The notes: generated by a model from the sequence alone, not told the origin. DNA of 64,000 bases from Pseudomonas sp. 10S4 (GCF_034344865.1 NZ_CP133774.1:3348001-3412000), one strand, 5' to 3'; positions 26,935 through 36,510 are shown, counted from the first letter of the stretch. Program-made: numbers and translations.

Positions 26935-27854
26935 ACTTTTTCAACCTCCGGACGGCCCAGCAGGCCGGTAGGCCGGAACAACAACACCAGAACCAATAGA
27001 CCGAACGCCACGACGTCCTTGTATTGGTCGCCGAAGATATCGGCACCGAAGGCTTCCGCCACCCCGAGCACCAGCCCGCCGAGCATGGCTCCGGGGATGC
27101 TGCCGATACCGCCCAGTACTGCGGCGGTGAAGGCCTTGAGGCCGACGAGGAAACCGGCGTTGGGGTTGATCACGCCGTATTGCATGCTCAGCAGCACGGC
27201 CGCAATGGCCGCCAGCGCAGCACCGATGACGAAGGTCAGGGCGATGATGTTGTTGGTGTTGATACCCAGCAGGTTGGCCATCTTGATGTCTTCGGCACAG
27301 GCGCGGCAGGCGCGACCCAGGCGAGAGCGGGAGATGAACAGCGTCAAGCCGAGCATGGCGACCAGGGTCACCACGAACACCACGATTTGCATGTAGGAAA
27401 TCAGCACTTCATGTGCGCCACCTGGCCCGATGGATAAGTTGCCGGGGATCAGGTTGGGGATGGATTTGTCCTTGGAGTCTTGCGCCAGCAGAACCGTGTT
27501 CTGCAGGAAGATCGACATGCCGATGGCGGAAATCAGCGGGATCAGACGGTTGCTGCCGCGAAGAGGGCGGTAGGCGATCCGTTCGATGCTGTAACCGTAG
27601 GCACTGGTAACAACGATGGTTGCGATGAAGGCGGCGGTCATCAACAGCGGAACACTGTCGAGTCCCATCATGGACAGGCCCGCGATGGCGATGAACGCCA
27701 CGTAGGAGCCAATCATGTACACCTCGCCGTGGGCGAAGTTGCTCATTCCAATGATGCCGTAAACCATCGTATAGCCGATGGCGATCAGGGCATATGTGCT
27801 GCCAACGGTCAGGCCGTTAACCAGCTGCTGGAAGAAGTGATAGATGTCAGGCAT
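26931..27854 (-). CDS. livH: Branched-chain amino acid ABC transporter permease LivH
   Basis: A 307-residue permease, BraD-like, with about eight membrane segments. [20 protein letters not shown] is the family start of the core and [20 protein letters not shown] is the coupling helix region. It is the first gene of the permease/ATPase block; a hairpin separates it from the binding-protein gene, so expression of the block may be lower than that of the binding protein. Confidence 0.93.
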   Translation of the reverse strand: MPDIYHFFQQLVNGLTVGSTYALIAIGYTMVYGIIGMSNFAHGEVYMIGSYVAFIAIAGLSMMGLDSVPLLMTAAFIATIVVTSAYGYSIERIAYRPLRGSNRLIPLISAIGMSIFLQNTVLLAQDSKDKSIPNLIPGNLSIGPGGAHEVLISYMQIVVFVVTLVAMLGLTLFISRSRLGRACRACAEDIKMANLLGINTNNIIALTFVIGAALAAIAAVLLSMQYGVINPNAGFLVGLKAFTAAVLGGIGSIPGAMLGGLVLGVAEAFGADIFGDQYKDVVAFGLLVLVLLFRPTGLLGRPEVEKV

Positions 27855-28036
27855 TACTGCGCTCCTAAAAACCTGATACGCATTTCACTGGTGGAGTCAT
27901 TTTCCCGCTCGAGCCCCGTGGATCTGCATCCACTTCGAATTCGAGGTTTGCCAGCGAACCGCTGATGACGGTTTTGAGATTTTCAGGTGGGGAGACTGGC
28001 GGATCACGCCAGCGCGGCCCAATACGTTCGTAAAAC

Positions 28037-28062
28037 AAAGCCCACGGCACGCCGTGGGCTTT
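28037..28062 (-). terminator. Hairpin between binding-protein and permease genes
   Basis: AAAGCCCACGGC (28037-28048) pairs with GCCGTGGGCTTT (28051-28062). On the minus strand it lies just after the binding-protein stop. It is a likely partial terminator giving more binding protein than permease, a common arrangement for ABC importers. Confidence 0.8.
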
Positions 28063-28085
28063 ATTGGCAGTCAGTCGGCTACGCC

Positions 28086-29213
28086 TTACTGAGGCGAAAC
28101 TTCGGTTTTAGGTTTGCCGAAGTGCCACTCGTAAACCACGAACTTGAAGTCTTTCAGGTCGCCCTTGGCGTCGAAGCTCAGGTCGCCAGTCGGGGTCTTG
28201 AAGGAACCTGCGTGGATGGCTGCAGCCACTTTTGCAGGGTCTTCGCTCTTGGCGGCAGTGATACCACCGGCGATGACTTCAACAGCCGAGTAGGAAGGGA
28301 ACACGAACGGACCGCTCGGATCTTCTTTCTTGGCTTTGAACGCGTCAGCCAGGGCGACGTTGGCCGGATCCTGGTCGAAGGATTTCGGCAGGGTCACCAG
28401 CAGGCCTTCGGAAGCGTCCTTGGCGATCTGCGAAATGGAGTCGTTACCCACGCCTTCCGGACCCATGAACTTGGCTTTCAGGCCTTTTTCCTGGGATTGA
28501 CGCAGGATCAGACCCAGCTCCGGGTGGTAGCCGCCGTAGTAGACGAAGTCGACGTTGGCTTGCTTGAGCTTGGAGATGATCGAGGAGAAGTCTTTGTCGC
28601 CGGCGTTGATGCCTTCGAACACGGCAACTTTCACGCCTTTGCTTTCGAGGGTTTTCTTGACGGCAGTCGCGATGCCTTCACCGTATTGCTGTTTGTCGTG
28701 CAGAACAGCAACGATTTTCGGTTTGACGTGATCCGCGATGTAGTTACCGGCGGCAGGGCCCTGGGCGCTGTCCAGACCGATCGTACGGAAGATCATTTTG
28801 TAACCACGGGCGGTGATGTCCGGGCTGGTGGCAGCCGGGGTGATCATGACCACGCCTTCGTCTTCGTAAATGTCGGACGCGGGTTGAGTGGAGCTGGAGC
28901 ACAGGTGACCGACCACGAACTTGACGCCGTCGTTGACGACTTTGTTCGCTACAGCAACCGCTTGTTTCGGATCACAGGCATCGTCGTATTCAACGGCTTC
29001 GAGCTTCTTGCCGTCGACACCGCCCTTGGCGTTGATTTGTTCGATGGCCATTTTGGCGCCACTGAACTGCATATCGCCGTATTGGGCTACCGGGCCGGTT
29101 TTAGGGCCGGCGATACCGATCTTGATGGTGTCAGCTGCGAACGAATGGCTGGCAACCCCGGCCAGAACCATAGCGGCAAACAGTTTGGAAATCTGCTTAG
29201 TAGCCTTAGTCAT
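28086..29213 (-). CDS. braC: Branched-chain amino acid ABC transporter substrate-binding protein
   Basis: A 375-residue periplasmic binding protein. It has a cleavable signal peptide (LFAAMVLAGVASHSFA then ADTIKIG) and a two-lobed type 1 fold, with the family motifs GIAGPKTGPVAQYGDMQFSG, VVGHLCSSSTQPASDIYEDE and ARGYKMIFRTIGLDSAQG. It is BraC/LivJ-like, binding Leu, Ile, Val and usually Ala or Thr. The livHMGF genes follow 231 bases downstream beyond a hairpin. The upstream region has a nested palindrome. Confidence 0.93.
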   Translation of the reverse strand: MTKATKQISKLFAAMVLAGVASHSFAADTIKIGIAGPKTGPVAQYGDMQFSGAKMAIEQINAKGGVDGKKLEAVEYDDACDPKQAVAVANKVVNDGVKFVVGHLCSSSTQPASDIYEDEGVVMITPAATSPDITARGYKMIFRTIGLDSAQGPAAGNYIADHVKPKIVAVLHDKQQYGEGIATAVKKTLESKGVKVAVFEGINAGDKDFSSIISKLKQANVDFVYYGGYHPELGLILRQSQEKGLKAKFMGPEGVGNDSISQIAKDASEGLLVTLPKSFDQDPANVALADAFKAKKEDPSGPFVFPSYSAVEVIAGGITAAKSEDPAKVAAAIHAGSFKTPTGDLSFDAKGDLKDFKFVVYEWHFGKPKTEVSPQ

Positions 29214-29562
29214 AGTGCTCCACTCTTACTGTTGTAGTTTTTATAGTCCTGGCGCCGTAGCAGCAGAACCGGGTCAGATATCTTGGATATCCTCCGGAAA
29301 ATGCCCCCGGCAACTGTACCGGTACAGTGTAGAGCGCCGATTGTTAGCCTGGGAAGGCAGCGCCGGGGGCAAAACCTGAGGGTGTCGCTATTTTGAAAGA
29401 AAAAGACAGAATTGCGGCGGGATGTTAGCTGGCTAATCGCTTGATTCATCAGCATTCCTTGGCGTTCCTGCGAATTTCATTCGGTAACTCAATTGCATCC
29501 GGGTTTTTCTGCCAGACCACCGACGTTATCATTCACGCCGATTTCTTTTCCGGACAGGACCC
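29214..29562. promoter_or_regulatory. Upstream region of braC with nested palindromes
   Basis: No gene is seen in this 349-base gap between divergent genes. It holds a perfect 16-bp palindrome, ACTGTACCGGTACAGT (29313-29328), lying inside a wider 10-bp inverted repeat (TGCCCCCGGC at 29302-29311, GCCGGGGGCA at 29362-29371). The palindrome is a good operator candidate about 100 bases before braC; the outer pair could form a leader hairpin. The cognate regulator is unknown. Confidence 0.5.
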
Positions 29563-29868
29563 ATGACTCAAGAACCTAGCACCCTCTATGCCAAGCTGCT
29601 TGGTGAGACCGCATCTATTACCTGGAAGGAACTGGAACCGTTCTTTGCCAAGGGTGCCCTATTGTGGGTCGACCCAAGCCTGGATTTGATCGCTGCCGCC
29701 GAAGCCGTGGCCACGGATGAAGGCGAGAAAGTGGCTGCCTGGCTGGCCGCCGACACCCTCGCCAAGCTCTCTGAAACGCGGGCGCTGGATCTTTTCGAGC
29801 GCGACCCTCAGTTGTGGGCGGTAGTGGTTTCGCCGTGGATTCTGATCCAGGAAAGGGCGACGAACTGA
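29563..29868 (+). CDS. DUF2288 family protein
   Basis: A 101-residue protein matching DUF2288 (TLYAKLLGETASITWKELEP, LLWVDPSLDLIAAAEAVATD). It is helical, soluble and without known motifs. The function is unknown. It is transcribed away from the bra cluster as a single gene. Confidence 0.85.
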   Translation: MTQEPSTLYAKLLGETASITWKELEPFFAKGALLWVDPSLDLIAAAEAVATDEGEKVAAWLAADTLAKLSETRALDLFERDPQLWAVVVSPWILIQERATN

Positions 29869-30080
29869 AGGCTTGCACCAATTAAGTGCGCTACTTGGCC
29901 GGGCAAAAGTGTGTAGGCGAGTAGCGTGATGGCATGTTGCCGTAGAGAAAGGCCACAGAAGGGTCTTGGCGAGGGTGACGTGCACGTAACGGGAACAGTT
30001 TTATGAGCAGCCTGAGGGCTGCTTAATTGTTTCTGAGTGTGAGTAAAAAGTGAAAGATGTGGCGAATTTAAAGCCGCTTC
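29869..30080. promoter_or_regulatory. Intergenic region with NtrC-like dyad and hairpin
   Basis: TGCACCAATTAAGTGCG (29874-29890) closely matches, on the reverse strand, the NtrC enhancer pattern GCACY-N4-TGGTGCA. A short stem-loop (AGCAGCC/GGCTGCT, 30006-30023) follows. I did not find a convincing -24/-12 promoter or a reading frame between them. An unannotated small RNA is possible but unproven. Confidence 0.3.
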
Positions 30081-30161
30081 CGCGAGCAAGCCCGCTCCCA
30101 CAGGTGACCGCGTTTTTCCTGAAGGAACGCGGTCGAATGTGGGAGCGGGCTTGCTCGCGAA
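30081..30161. repeat. REP pair (inverted)
   Basis: CGCGAGCAAGCCCGCTCCCA at the left and its inverted copy at the right, enclosing a second small palindrome (GACCGCG / CGCGGTC). It lies 15 bases from the stop of the FtsZ-like gene. Confidence 0.85.
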
Positions 30162-30175
30162 GGGCCCATCACTGA

Positions 30176-32377
30176 CTAAGCGGTTTTACCCGTGTGGTTA
30201 TTAAGGGAAATAACCTTGGTCTTGCCAATCCGGTGACGGTAAATCTCACGCAGGTACTTGATAGCCTTCTTCACGCAATCGCGCGACAAGCGAATGTCAT
30301 TGATCGAGACGAACTTGTCTTTGTCGTTGATCAGCTCGCGGTACTTCTTCTCGTACATCGGCTTGATCGCGTACCAGTTGGTGTCGAGGATCTTCGCCGG
30401 GTTTTCGAATTCGTTGAGCAGGTCGTCGATCCGGTCTTCGTCGAAGTCTTCATGGATGATGAAGTCCAGGATCGAGTTGTCCAGTGTCTCGTCGAAGCGG
30501 TACGGGTTTTTCGCGAAGCAGCGCTTGATGAAGGCCACGATCAACGTCAGGAAATCGTCCGACAGGCACGGGCTCTTGGCGATCAGGGTGGTCAGCGACA
30601 GGTTGGCCGAGGCACCGATCACCAGCGCATAACGCTTGAGCGTGGTGTTCGGGAACAGGCTGTTGAGATGCGTCTTCAACCGGTTCAGGTCCATGTAGGA
30701 CAGTTTGTAGTCTTTCGGCAACGAAACGATCGACACCACCGACGAGCAATTCTTGAAGAAATGTAGGTCGTGCAACGCGGCCGCGTCGTAACCGGAATTC
30801 TTGTACTGCTCAAGCGAGGCGCGATAGCGCTTGGACTCGATCGGCAACAGGCTGATGCCTTCGATGGCCTGGGTGACCTTGTTGAAGTGCGGCAGGTCGA
30901 TGGAGCGGAAGAACAGGTCGTCGATGTTCAGGCGCTGCGGCTCTTTGTCGAACACCTTGAACTTGTCGCTGCTTGGCGGTGGGGTTTCCGGCACCACGGA
31001 TTCGGCGTAGGCAATCGCCACCGGGCCGGCCAGGCTCATGAACAGGTCGTTGGCGTCCAGGCGAATGGTTTCGCCGATGTCGATGCCGGCACGACGGAAA
31101 TAGTTCTGGTCGTAGTCAGTCGTGACCGCCTGCGCCGTCAGAATGTTGAAGATCTGTTGCGAGATGTATTGGTTGGCGTGCTTTTCCATCGCATTGACAT
31201 CAATGTTCTGGATGTTGCCGTCATCGCTCTCTTCGGCGTAACGCATGATGTCGTTGGAGATCAGCATCATCGCGTTCCATGGGCGGATACGGCCCATGAC
31301 GCTGGCTTCGCTGCTGTCTTCATTGTCGAAGTTGTACGAGAAGTCCCATTCTTCCGACAGGTATTTGCACAGCAGGCGACCGGCGTTGATGTGCAGCGCC
31401 TCGGACATTTCGCTGCGGTGGTCGGAGATATTCGGCAGCACACAGATGCCACTGGTGAAGATCGGCTCGAAAACGAAAGCGTGGCCGCTTTTGCTGTCGT
31501 GCTCGTCCATTGGCTTGGTGTCGAACGTCTTGTTCATGTACGAGTGCTGCTGGGCCAGGCCGAATTCCGAGGCCATGCCAGAACCGGTACCGCCGCCAGC
31601 GCTGAAGATCGAGAAATACAGGCGCGACTGGTTGGCCTTGATCCCGCAGCTGTCGATCAGGTACGAGTGAATCATCTTCCAGTCGGGGCTGGAGAAGCGC
31701 TGGGTGTCCTTGTTCAGGATGATCTTGGCCAAGTACTGGCCGAGGATCGGCGCGTTACCGGCGCCGCCGGCGTGGACTTCCGACAAGTCCATGATCTTCA
31801 TTTTGCTGTAGTCGCGCAGGAAGCCGCTTTTTTCGCCTTTGCGCGAAAAACGGATACGCCCGGCGATGTCTTTGTCCAGGTCGCCAAGCATTACCAGCGG
31901 TTCGACCAGGAACACCGGTTTGGTGGCCTTGTTCGACCCCAGGCGCAAATTGTTGCGAATCCATTGGGCCGGGCCGTAGCCTTTTTCGGCGTAGCGTTTG
32001 TCCGGCGAAAGACGGTCTTCGTTGTTGAATTCGTTGAGGTAGAACTTGCGCGCGTTGTACACCAGTTCGGCAACGTCCAGCGCGATGTTCGAACCGCAGC
32101 GACCGAGGCCAATCAGGCACACCGACGGGAATTCCTGTTCGCTGTGCTGTTCGCCGTCGCCTTCCAGATGTGGTGGGCGCGGGAACACCATGTCGCGCAG
32201 GCCGTCGAGGTTGTCGAGGATGCGGTCGGTATTGGTTTCGGTGAAGTACAGGTACTGCTGGGTCGCCAATGGGCGCGACGGAATCAATGGCTTCGACGGC
32301 GACGGCGATGGGCTGTTCGCCGCTGGGCTCAGAGTCAGATCGGATACCGCAGTGGCCGGATTGTTTTTAGAAGTCAT
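30176..32377 (-). CDS. Large tubulin/FtsZ-superfamily GTPase-like protein
   Basis: A 733-residue protein with tubulin-superfamily nucleotide motifs. A glycine loop (CLIGLGRCGSNIALDVAELV, about residues 87-106) corresponds to the T1 loop, and FSIFSAGGGTGSGMASEFGL (about 255-274) contains the canonical GGGTGSG tubulin signature of the T4 loop. The first 80 residues are Ser/Pro-rich and probably disordered. The C-terminal 400 residues do not resemble FtsZ, and no FtsA/ZipA-binding tail is visible. The size and layout recall the FtsZ-like (FtsZl-1) families proposed from genome comparisons to act in membrane remodelling. It is a single gene, not in a dcw cluster. Filament formation and GTP hydrolysis are inferred. 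Confidence 0.75.
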   Translation of the reverse strand: MTSKNNPATAVSDLTLSPAANSPSPSPSKPLIPSRPLATQQYLYFTETNTDRILDNLDGLRDMVFPRPPHLEGDGEQHSEQEFPSVCLIGLGRCGSNIALDVAELVYNARKFYLNEFNNEDRLSPDKRYAEKGYGPAQWIRNNLRLGSNKATKPVFLVEPLVMLGDLDKDIAGRIRFSRKGEKSGFLRDYSKMKIMDLSEVHAGGAGNAPILGQYLAKIILNKDTQRFSSPDWKMIHSYLIDSCGIKANQSRLYFSIFSAGGGTGSGMASEFGLAQQHSYMNKTFDTKPMDEHDSKSGHAFVFEPIFTSGICVLPNISDHRSEMSEALHINAGRLLCKYLSEEWDFSYNFDNEDSSEASVMGRIRPWNAMMLISNDIMRYAEESDDGNIQNIDVNAMEKHANQYISQQIFNILTAQAVTTDYDQNYFRRAGIDIGETIRLDANDLFMSLAGPVAIAYAESVVPETPPPSSDKFKVFDKEPQRLNIDDLFFRSIDLPHFNKVTQAIEGISLLPIESKRYRASLEQYKNSGYDAAALHDLHFFKNCSSVVSIVSLPKDYKLSYMDLNRLKTHLNSLFPNTTLKRYALVIGASANLSLTTLIAKSPCLSDDFLTLIVAFIKRCFAKNPYRFDETLDNSILDFIIHEDFDEDRIDDLLNEFENPAKILDTNWYAIKPMYEKKYRELINDKDKFVSINDIRLSRDCVKKAIKYLREIYRHRIGKTKVISLNNHTGKTA

Positions 32378-32571
32378 TGTGCGCCATGTACCTGGACTGG
32401 TTGACTCGACGACACGCTGTCATCGAACCTCACGGAATGGGATCTCGCGTCTTGTTGCGCGTGTATTGCCCAGGCGACAGGGCCAAAGCCTGCGTATCGC
32501 TCGGGGGAATCCTTTCCTGAGTCATGATGAATCGGCCAGTATTCGGCGATCTTTAATCAAAAGGAGGCTAA

Positions 32572-33468
32572 ATGATGGCAGCGTTACCTTCACTGGGGTT
32601 CGCCGGGATCGGCTTGATGGGCTTGCCAATGTGCCGGCGTCTGCTGGCGGTGGGCTATCCGCTGACGGTGTGGAACCGCAATCCGGACAAGTGCGCGCCG
32701 CTGGTCGAGGCTGGTGCACGGCAGGTCGCGACGCCCGCTGAGCTGTGCGAACACGCGGATGTGGTGATGCTGTGCCTGGCGGACACGGCGGTGGTGCGTG
32801 AGGTGGTGTTCGGCCCGACAGGCGTTGCCGAGCGTGGGAAAAACGGCCAGTTGCTGGTGGATTTTTCCAGCCTTGAGCCCACCGCCACGCGGGAAATGGC
32901 GACAGAACTTGCCAGAAAAACCGGCATGGGTTGGCTGGATGCGCCAGTGTCGGGCGGAGTAGTCGGTGCCGAGGCGGGCAGCCTGGCGATCATGGTCGGT
33001 GGCGCAGCGACGGATCTTGAGCGGGTGCGGCCGGTGCTGCTGAGTCTGGGAAAACGCGTGACGCACATGGGCGCCATCGGTGCCGGCCAGGTGACCAAGG
33101 CCTGCAATCAGATGATCGTCGCCTGCAATGCGCTGGTGATTGCCGAAGTCGTGGCGTTGGCCGAACGTTCCGGCGTTGACGCCAGTCTGATCGCCGAAGC
33201 GCTGGCCGGCGGTTTCGCTGATTCAAAACCCTTGCAGATCCTCGCCCCGCAAATGGCCGAGAGCCGTTTCGAACCGGTGAAATGGCACGTGCGCACGCTG
33301 CTCAAGGATCTGGACACCGCAGTGAAATTCTCGCGCGAACAAGGTTCGGCCACGCCGATCAGCGGATTGGCCGCACAACTGATGCGCCTGCATGGGGGCC
33401 AGGGCTTTTTGGAAAAGGATCCGTCAACGTTAGTGCAGCTATACCGCGAGCCAGACTCAGCGGATTGA
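32572..33468 (+). CDS. NAD(P)-dependent oxidoreductase, 3-hydroxyisobutyrate dehydrogenase family
   Basis: A 298-residue beta-hydroxyacid dehydrogenase. The Rossmann motif is FAGIGLMGLPMCRRLLAVG, the substrate signature is GWLDAPVSGGVVGAEAGSLA, and the catalytic Lys is in GQVTKACNQMIV. It may act on tartronate semialdehyde, 3-hydroxyisobutyrate or related small acids; the sequence does not decide which. A strong AAGGAGG precedes the ATG. Its 3' end overlaps the convergent MHYT-GGDEF-EAL gene by 110 bases. Confidence 0.88.
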   Translation: MMAALPSLGFAGIGLMGLPMCRRLLAVGYPLTVWNRNPDKCAPLVEAGARQVATPAELCEHADVVMLCLADTAVVREVVFGPTGVAERGKNGQLLVDFSSLEPTATREMATELARKTGMGWLDAPVSGGVVGAEAGSLAIMVGGAATDLERVRPVLLSLGKRVTHMGAIGAGQVTKACNQMIVACNALVIAEVVALAERSGVDASLIAEALAGGFADSKPLQILAPQMAESRFEPVKWHVRTLLKDLDTAVKFSREQGSATPISGLAAQLMRLHGGQGFLEKDPSTLVQLYREPDSAD

Positions 33469-35641
33469 CCGTGTGCGTGTGCTTGCGCTGGTTGATTTCG
33501 TCCAGCACCGGGCGTAATTCCTCCAGCGGCACCGGACGGCTGAGCAGGTAACCCTGGACGAAATCGCAGCCGTGGCGTTCAAGAAATTCGTATTGCTCGA
33601 AGGTCTCGACGCCTTCGGTGACCACCTGCAAATGCAGGGTATGCGCCATGACGATGATTGCCTGGACGATTTCCATGTCCTGGGACGCCTTGGGGATGTC
33701 CTGGATGAATGAGCGATCAATCTTCAGCGTGTTCAGCGGCAGGCGCTTGAGGTAAGCCAGGGAAGAGTAGCCGGTGCCGAAATCGTCGATCGACAGCGAC
33801 ACGCCGAGGGCGCGAATCTGCCGCAGCAGCACCAGGGTATTGGCGATATTGCCCATCAGCGCGTTTTCCGTGACTTCCAGCTCCAGGCGCTGGGGCTCCA
33901 CTCCGGTTACGCGCAGGACGTGCTCGATTTCGTCAGCCAGTTCTTCGCGTGCCAGGTTAATCGGTGAGCAGTTCACTGCAATTTTCAACTCTTCACAGCC
34001 GTGGCGGGACAATTCGCCCAAGTCTTCACAGGCCTTGCGCAGCACCCAGTTGTCCAGCTCTGCGATCAATCCGTTGGCTTCGGCAATGGCGATGAACCGG
34101 TCCGGCGTGAGCAAACCGTGAGTCGGGTGTTGCCAGCGAATCAGTGCTTCAAGCTTGGTGACCTGGCCGGTTTTCAGGTCGTAGATCGGTTGGTAATACA
34201 GCATCAGCCCGGCGTCTTCGCGCAGTGCGTGGCGCAGTTCTTCTTCCAGTTGCAGCTCCATGGTGGCCCGGGTTCTGAGGTTCGAGCTGAAGAAGTGCAG
34301 GCTATTGCGACCGCCGCCCTTGGATTGATACAGCGCCAGGTCGGCGTTTTTCAGCAGGTCCTCGCAGGTCGTGCCGTCTTCGGGGAACAGGCTGATGCCG
34401 ATGCTGGTGGTCATGACCATGCGCCGTCCCGACAGCTCGATGGGGTCCTTCATTTTCAGCATGATGCGCTGGGCCATGTGCCGGGCTTCTTCGCGGTCGT
34501 GCAGGCCGATGAGGATGCAGAACTCGTCGCCGCCGAAACGCGCCACCACATCGTCGTGGCTGCGGACCGAACCCTTGATGTGCCCGGCCAGCACTTTGAG
34601 CAACTCGTCGCCGACCGCGTGGGACAGGGCGTCGTTGATGCGCTTGAAGTGGTCGATGTCGAGGAACATCACCGCGAGCATGCCGCCCTCGTTGGTTTTC
34701 TCGATCAGCTTCTCGGCAAAGATCTGATTGAAACCACGGCGGTTGATCAGGTTGGTCAGGGCGTCGTAGTGCGCCACCTGTTGCAGCGACATGCGCGCCT
34801 GGTCCAGTTGGCTGAGCAGGGCGTTGACCCGGCGCAGGTCGTGTTCCTTGTTTTGCAGTTTCTTGTCGGCCAATGCCGCGCTGATGCAGCTGCCGATGAT
34901 CAGCAGGGTCATGATCGCCACCGTCAGCCCCAGTTGCAGATGGCTGTTTTCAGTGGGTAGCGTTGGCAGGCTGTTGACGGGCAGCGTCAGACTTAACGCC
35001 GCCATGCCGGTGAAATGCATGCTGACGATACCGGCGCCAAGCACCAGGCTGGCGGTGAATTTGAGCAGTTGATGAAACGTGCCGTTGCCATCGCGCAGGC
35101 GACTGGAAATCAACAGTGCGGCGAGGCTGGCGCCAATCGCGATCACGATGGAAAGCGCAAACAGGGCTGGGTGGTAATAAGCCGTCGCCACCGAACGCAT
35201 GGCGGCCATCCCCACATAGTGCATCGTTGCGATGCCCAATCCGATCCAGATCGCGGCGCGCAGGTATTGCCAGAAATTGAGGTCAGGATGACTGAGCGTG
35301 TGCATGGCCAGCCACGATGCGGTCAGGGCGAATAACAGCGAGAGCAGGGTGATGGGCAGTTGGTAGTGAATCTCGATCGGCGCCTGGAACGCCAGCATGC
35401 TGATGAAATGCATGGCCCAGATCCCGCCCGCCAGGCACCCGGCACCGACCCAGCGCCAGAGCCGCTGGGAACCGGACTTTTCCACGTGGCCGACCCGTTC
35501 GGTCATGTCCAGTGTGGCGAAACCGGCCGCACAGGCCACTACGTAGGCCAACAGCACCAGAAAGGGGTTGTACGTACAGTTGAGGATGACCTGCCCGTTC
35601 TGCGGCAGCTCGGTAACGAACTGCAAACCAAGCCACTCCAT
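33359..35641 (-). CDS. MHYT-GGDEF-EAL cyclic-di-GMP protein
   Basis: A 760-residue inner-membrane protein. Residues 1-240 are an MHYT sensor with seven hydrophobic segments and three Met-His motifs (MHFISM, MHYVGM, MHFTGM), thought to bind copper or sense O2/NO. A GGDEF domain follows (RFGGDEFCILI near residue 367, signature intact, so diguanylate cyclase activity is possible), then an EAL domain (EALIRW near 495, DDFGTGYSSLAYLKRLPLN) with phosphodiesterase residues. Pseudomonas MucR, which influences alginate, has this layout. The last 35 or so codons lie antisense to the 3' end of the neighbouring dehydrogenase gene. Confidence 0.9.
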   Translation of the reverse strand: MEWLGLQFVTELPQNGQVILNCTYNPFLVLLAYVVACAAGFATLDMTERVGHVEKSGSQRLWRWVGAGCLAGGIWAMHFISMLAFQAPIEIHYQLPITLLSLLFALTASWLAMHTLSHPDLNFWQYLRAAIWIGLGIATMHYVGMAAMRSVATAYYHPALFALSIVIAIGASLAALLISSRLRDGNGTFHQLLKFTASLVLGAGIVSMHFTGMAALSLTLPVNSLPTLPTENSHLQLGLTVAIMTLLIIGSCISAALADKKLQNKEHDLRRVNALLSQLDQARMSLQQVAHYDALTNLINRRGFNQIFAEKLIEKTNEGGMLAVMFLDIDHFKRINDALSHAVGDELLKVLAGHIKGSVRSHDDVVARFGGDEFCILIGLHDREEARHMAQRIMLKMKDPIELSGRRMVMTTSIGISLFPEDGTTCEDLLKNADLALYQSKGGGRNSLHFFSSNLRTRATMELQLEEELRHALREDAGLMLYYQPIYDLKTGQVTKLEALIRWQHPTHGLLTPDRFIAIAEANGLIAELDNWVLRKACEDLGELSRHGCEELKIAVNCSPINLAREELADEIEHVLRVTGVEPQRLELEVTENALMGNIANTLVLLRQIRALGVSLSIDDFGTGYSSLAYLKRLPLNTLKIDRSFIQDIPKASQDMEIVQAIIVMAHTLHLQVVTEGVETFEQYEFLERHGCDFVQGYLLSRPVPLEELRPVLDEINQRKHTHTVNPLSLARGIAALTLTDPFPKSPGPHAGASVVRPIR

Positions 35642-35788
35642 AGCATGCCCCGTCTCTGCGCCATGAGCGCTGGCGAATGCTCTGGAGTATAGAGGTCATC
35701 GGCAGAGCGCAAGGCGTGATGGCACGGTGACTCTAATGATTTTGGCATGGGGTCGATAGCGATTGGCGCTAAGCCTCAAGCACTCAGT

Positions 35789-36142
35789 TCATACCGCTAT
35801 TTCGAACTCGGGTTGCAGCGCCGGCAGGCCGAATGCAGCCCGCGCCGCATCGCAATCCACGTTCGCTTCGCCATTGGCCCAGGACGCATCGAACTCCCGG
35901 CAAGTGCTGGAACGCTGATCGTAAATCGAGCACTGCACGGTACTGCCGACCTCGCCGACCAACCCGACGCAGCGGGTGGGTTTGCAGTCGGTGCCGAGCA
36001 TGGCGACCCTGCTGGGGCTGATCGGCGCGACCAGATCGTCGGGCACCGTACCCCCGGCCGAGGTGCATTCACCCCAGAAAAAAGACACGCGAAAATGAGA
36101 ACAGCAGGCACCGCAATTCAGACACGGACTGGCTTCGGACAT
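35789..36142 (-). CDS. YkgJ family cysteine cluster protein
   Basis: A 117-residue protein with the CxxCxxCC pattern (CLNCGACCSHFRVSF) at the N-terminus and further Cys (DCKPTRCVGLVG, CSIYDQRSSTCREF). Members of this UPF0153 family are thought to bind Zn or an Fe-S cluster; the role is unknown. It is a single gene with a REP pair upstream. Confidence 0.85.
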   Translation of the reverse strand: MSEASPCLNCGACCSHFRVSFFWGECTSAGGTVPDDLVAPISPSRVAMLGTDCKPTRCVGLVGEVGSTVQCSIYDQRSSTCREFDASWANGEANVDCDAARAAFGLPALQPEFEIAV

Positions 36143-36284
36143 GGGCGATAGTCAAAGAGGGATGGGGGCAACGGTGGGGCAGACAAGGCCGCTATTCTAG
36201 GCTTCGCCTTGGGGTTTGGAAGGGGGTGCAGAGGTATATTTTTCACACGTTTTGTCGGCGCCAGGCTTGAGATTTCATAAGATC

Positions 36285-36376
36285 TGTAGGAGCGAAGCTT
36301 GCTCGCGAAAGCGGTCTGTCTCCCAACGAAGATATCGACTGAACGACCGCTTTCGCGAGCAAGCTTCGCTCCTACA
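36285..36376. repeat. REP pair (inverted)
   Basis: TGTAGGAGCGAAGCTTGCTC and its inverted copy, 92 bases overall. The rest of the gap 36143-36510 shows no gene. Confidence 0.85.
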
Positions 36377-36510
36377 GGATTTATGTCTGGCTGGGATTCG
36401 ATGGACTGATATCAGGCTGGCGAATGATCACAGACATGCCGCGCGAGCCTGACTAGATTGCAGATTCCGGGGGCAGCGAAGCCTTCATAACAATAAAAGA
36501 GACGGACCCC

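Noticed and set aside
29890..30005. RgsA or RNase P RNA in the intergenic gap
   Set aside because: I could not match conserved segments of either RNA.
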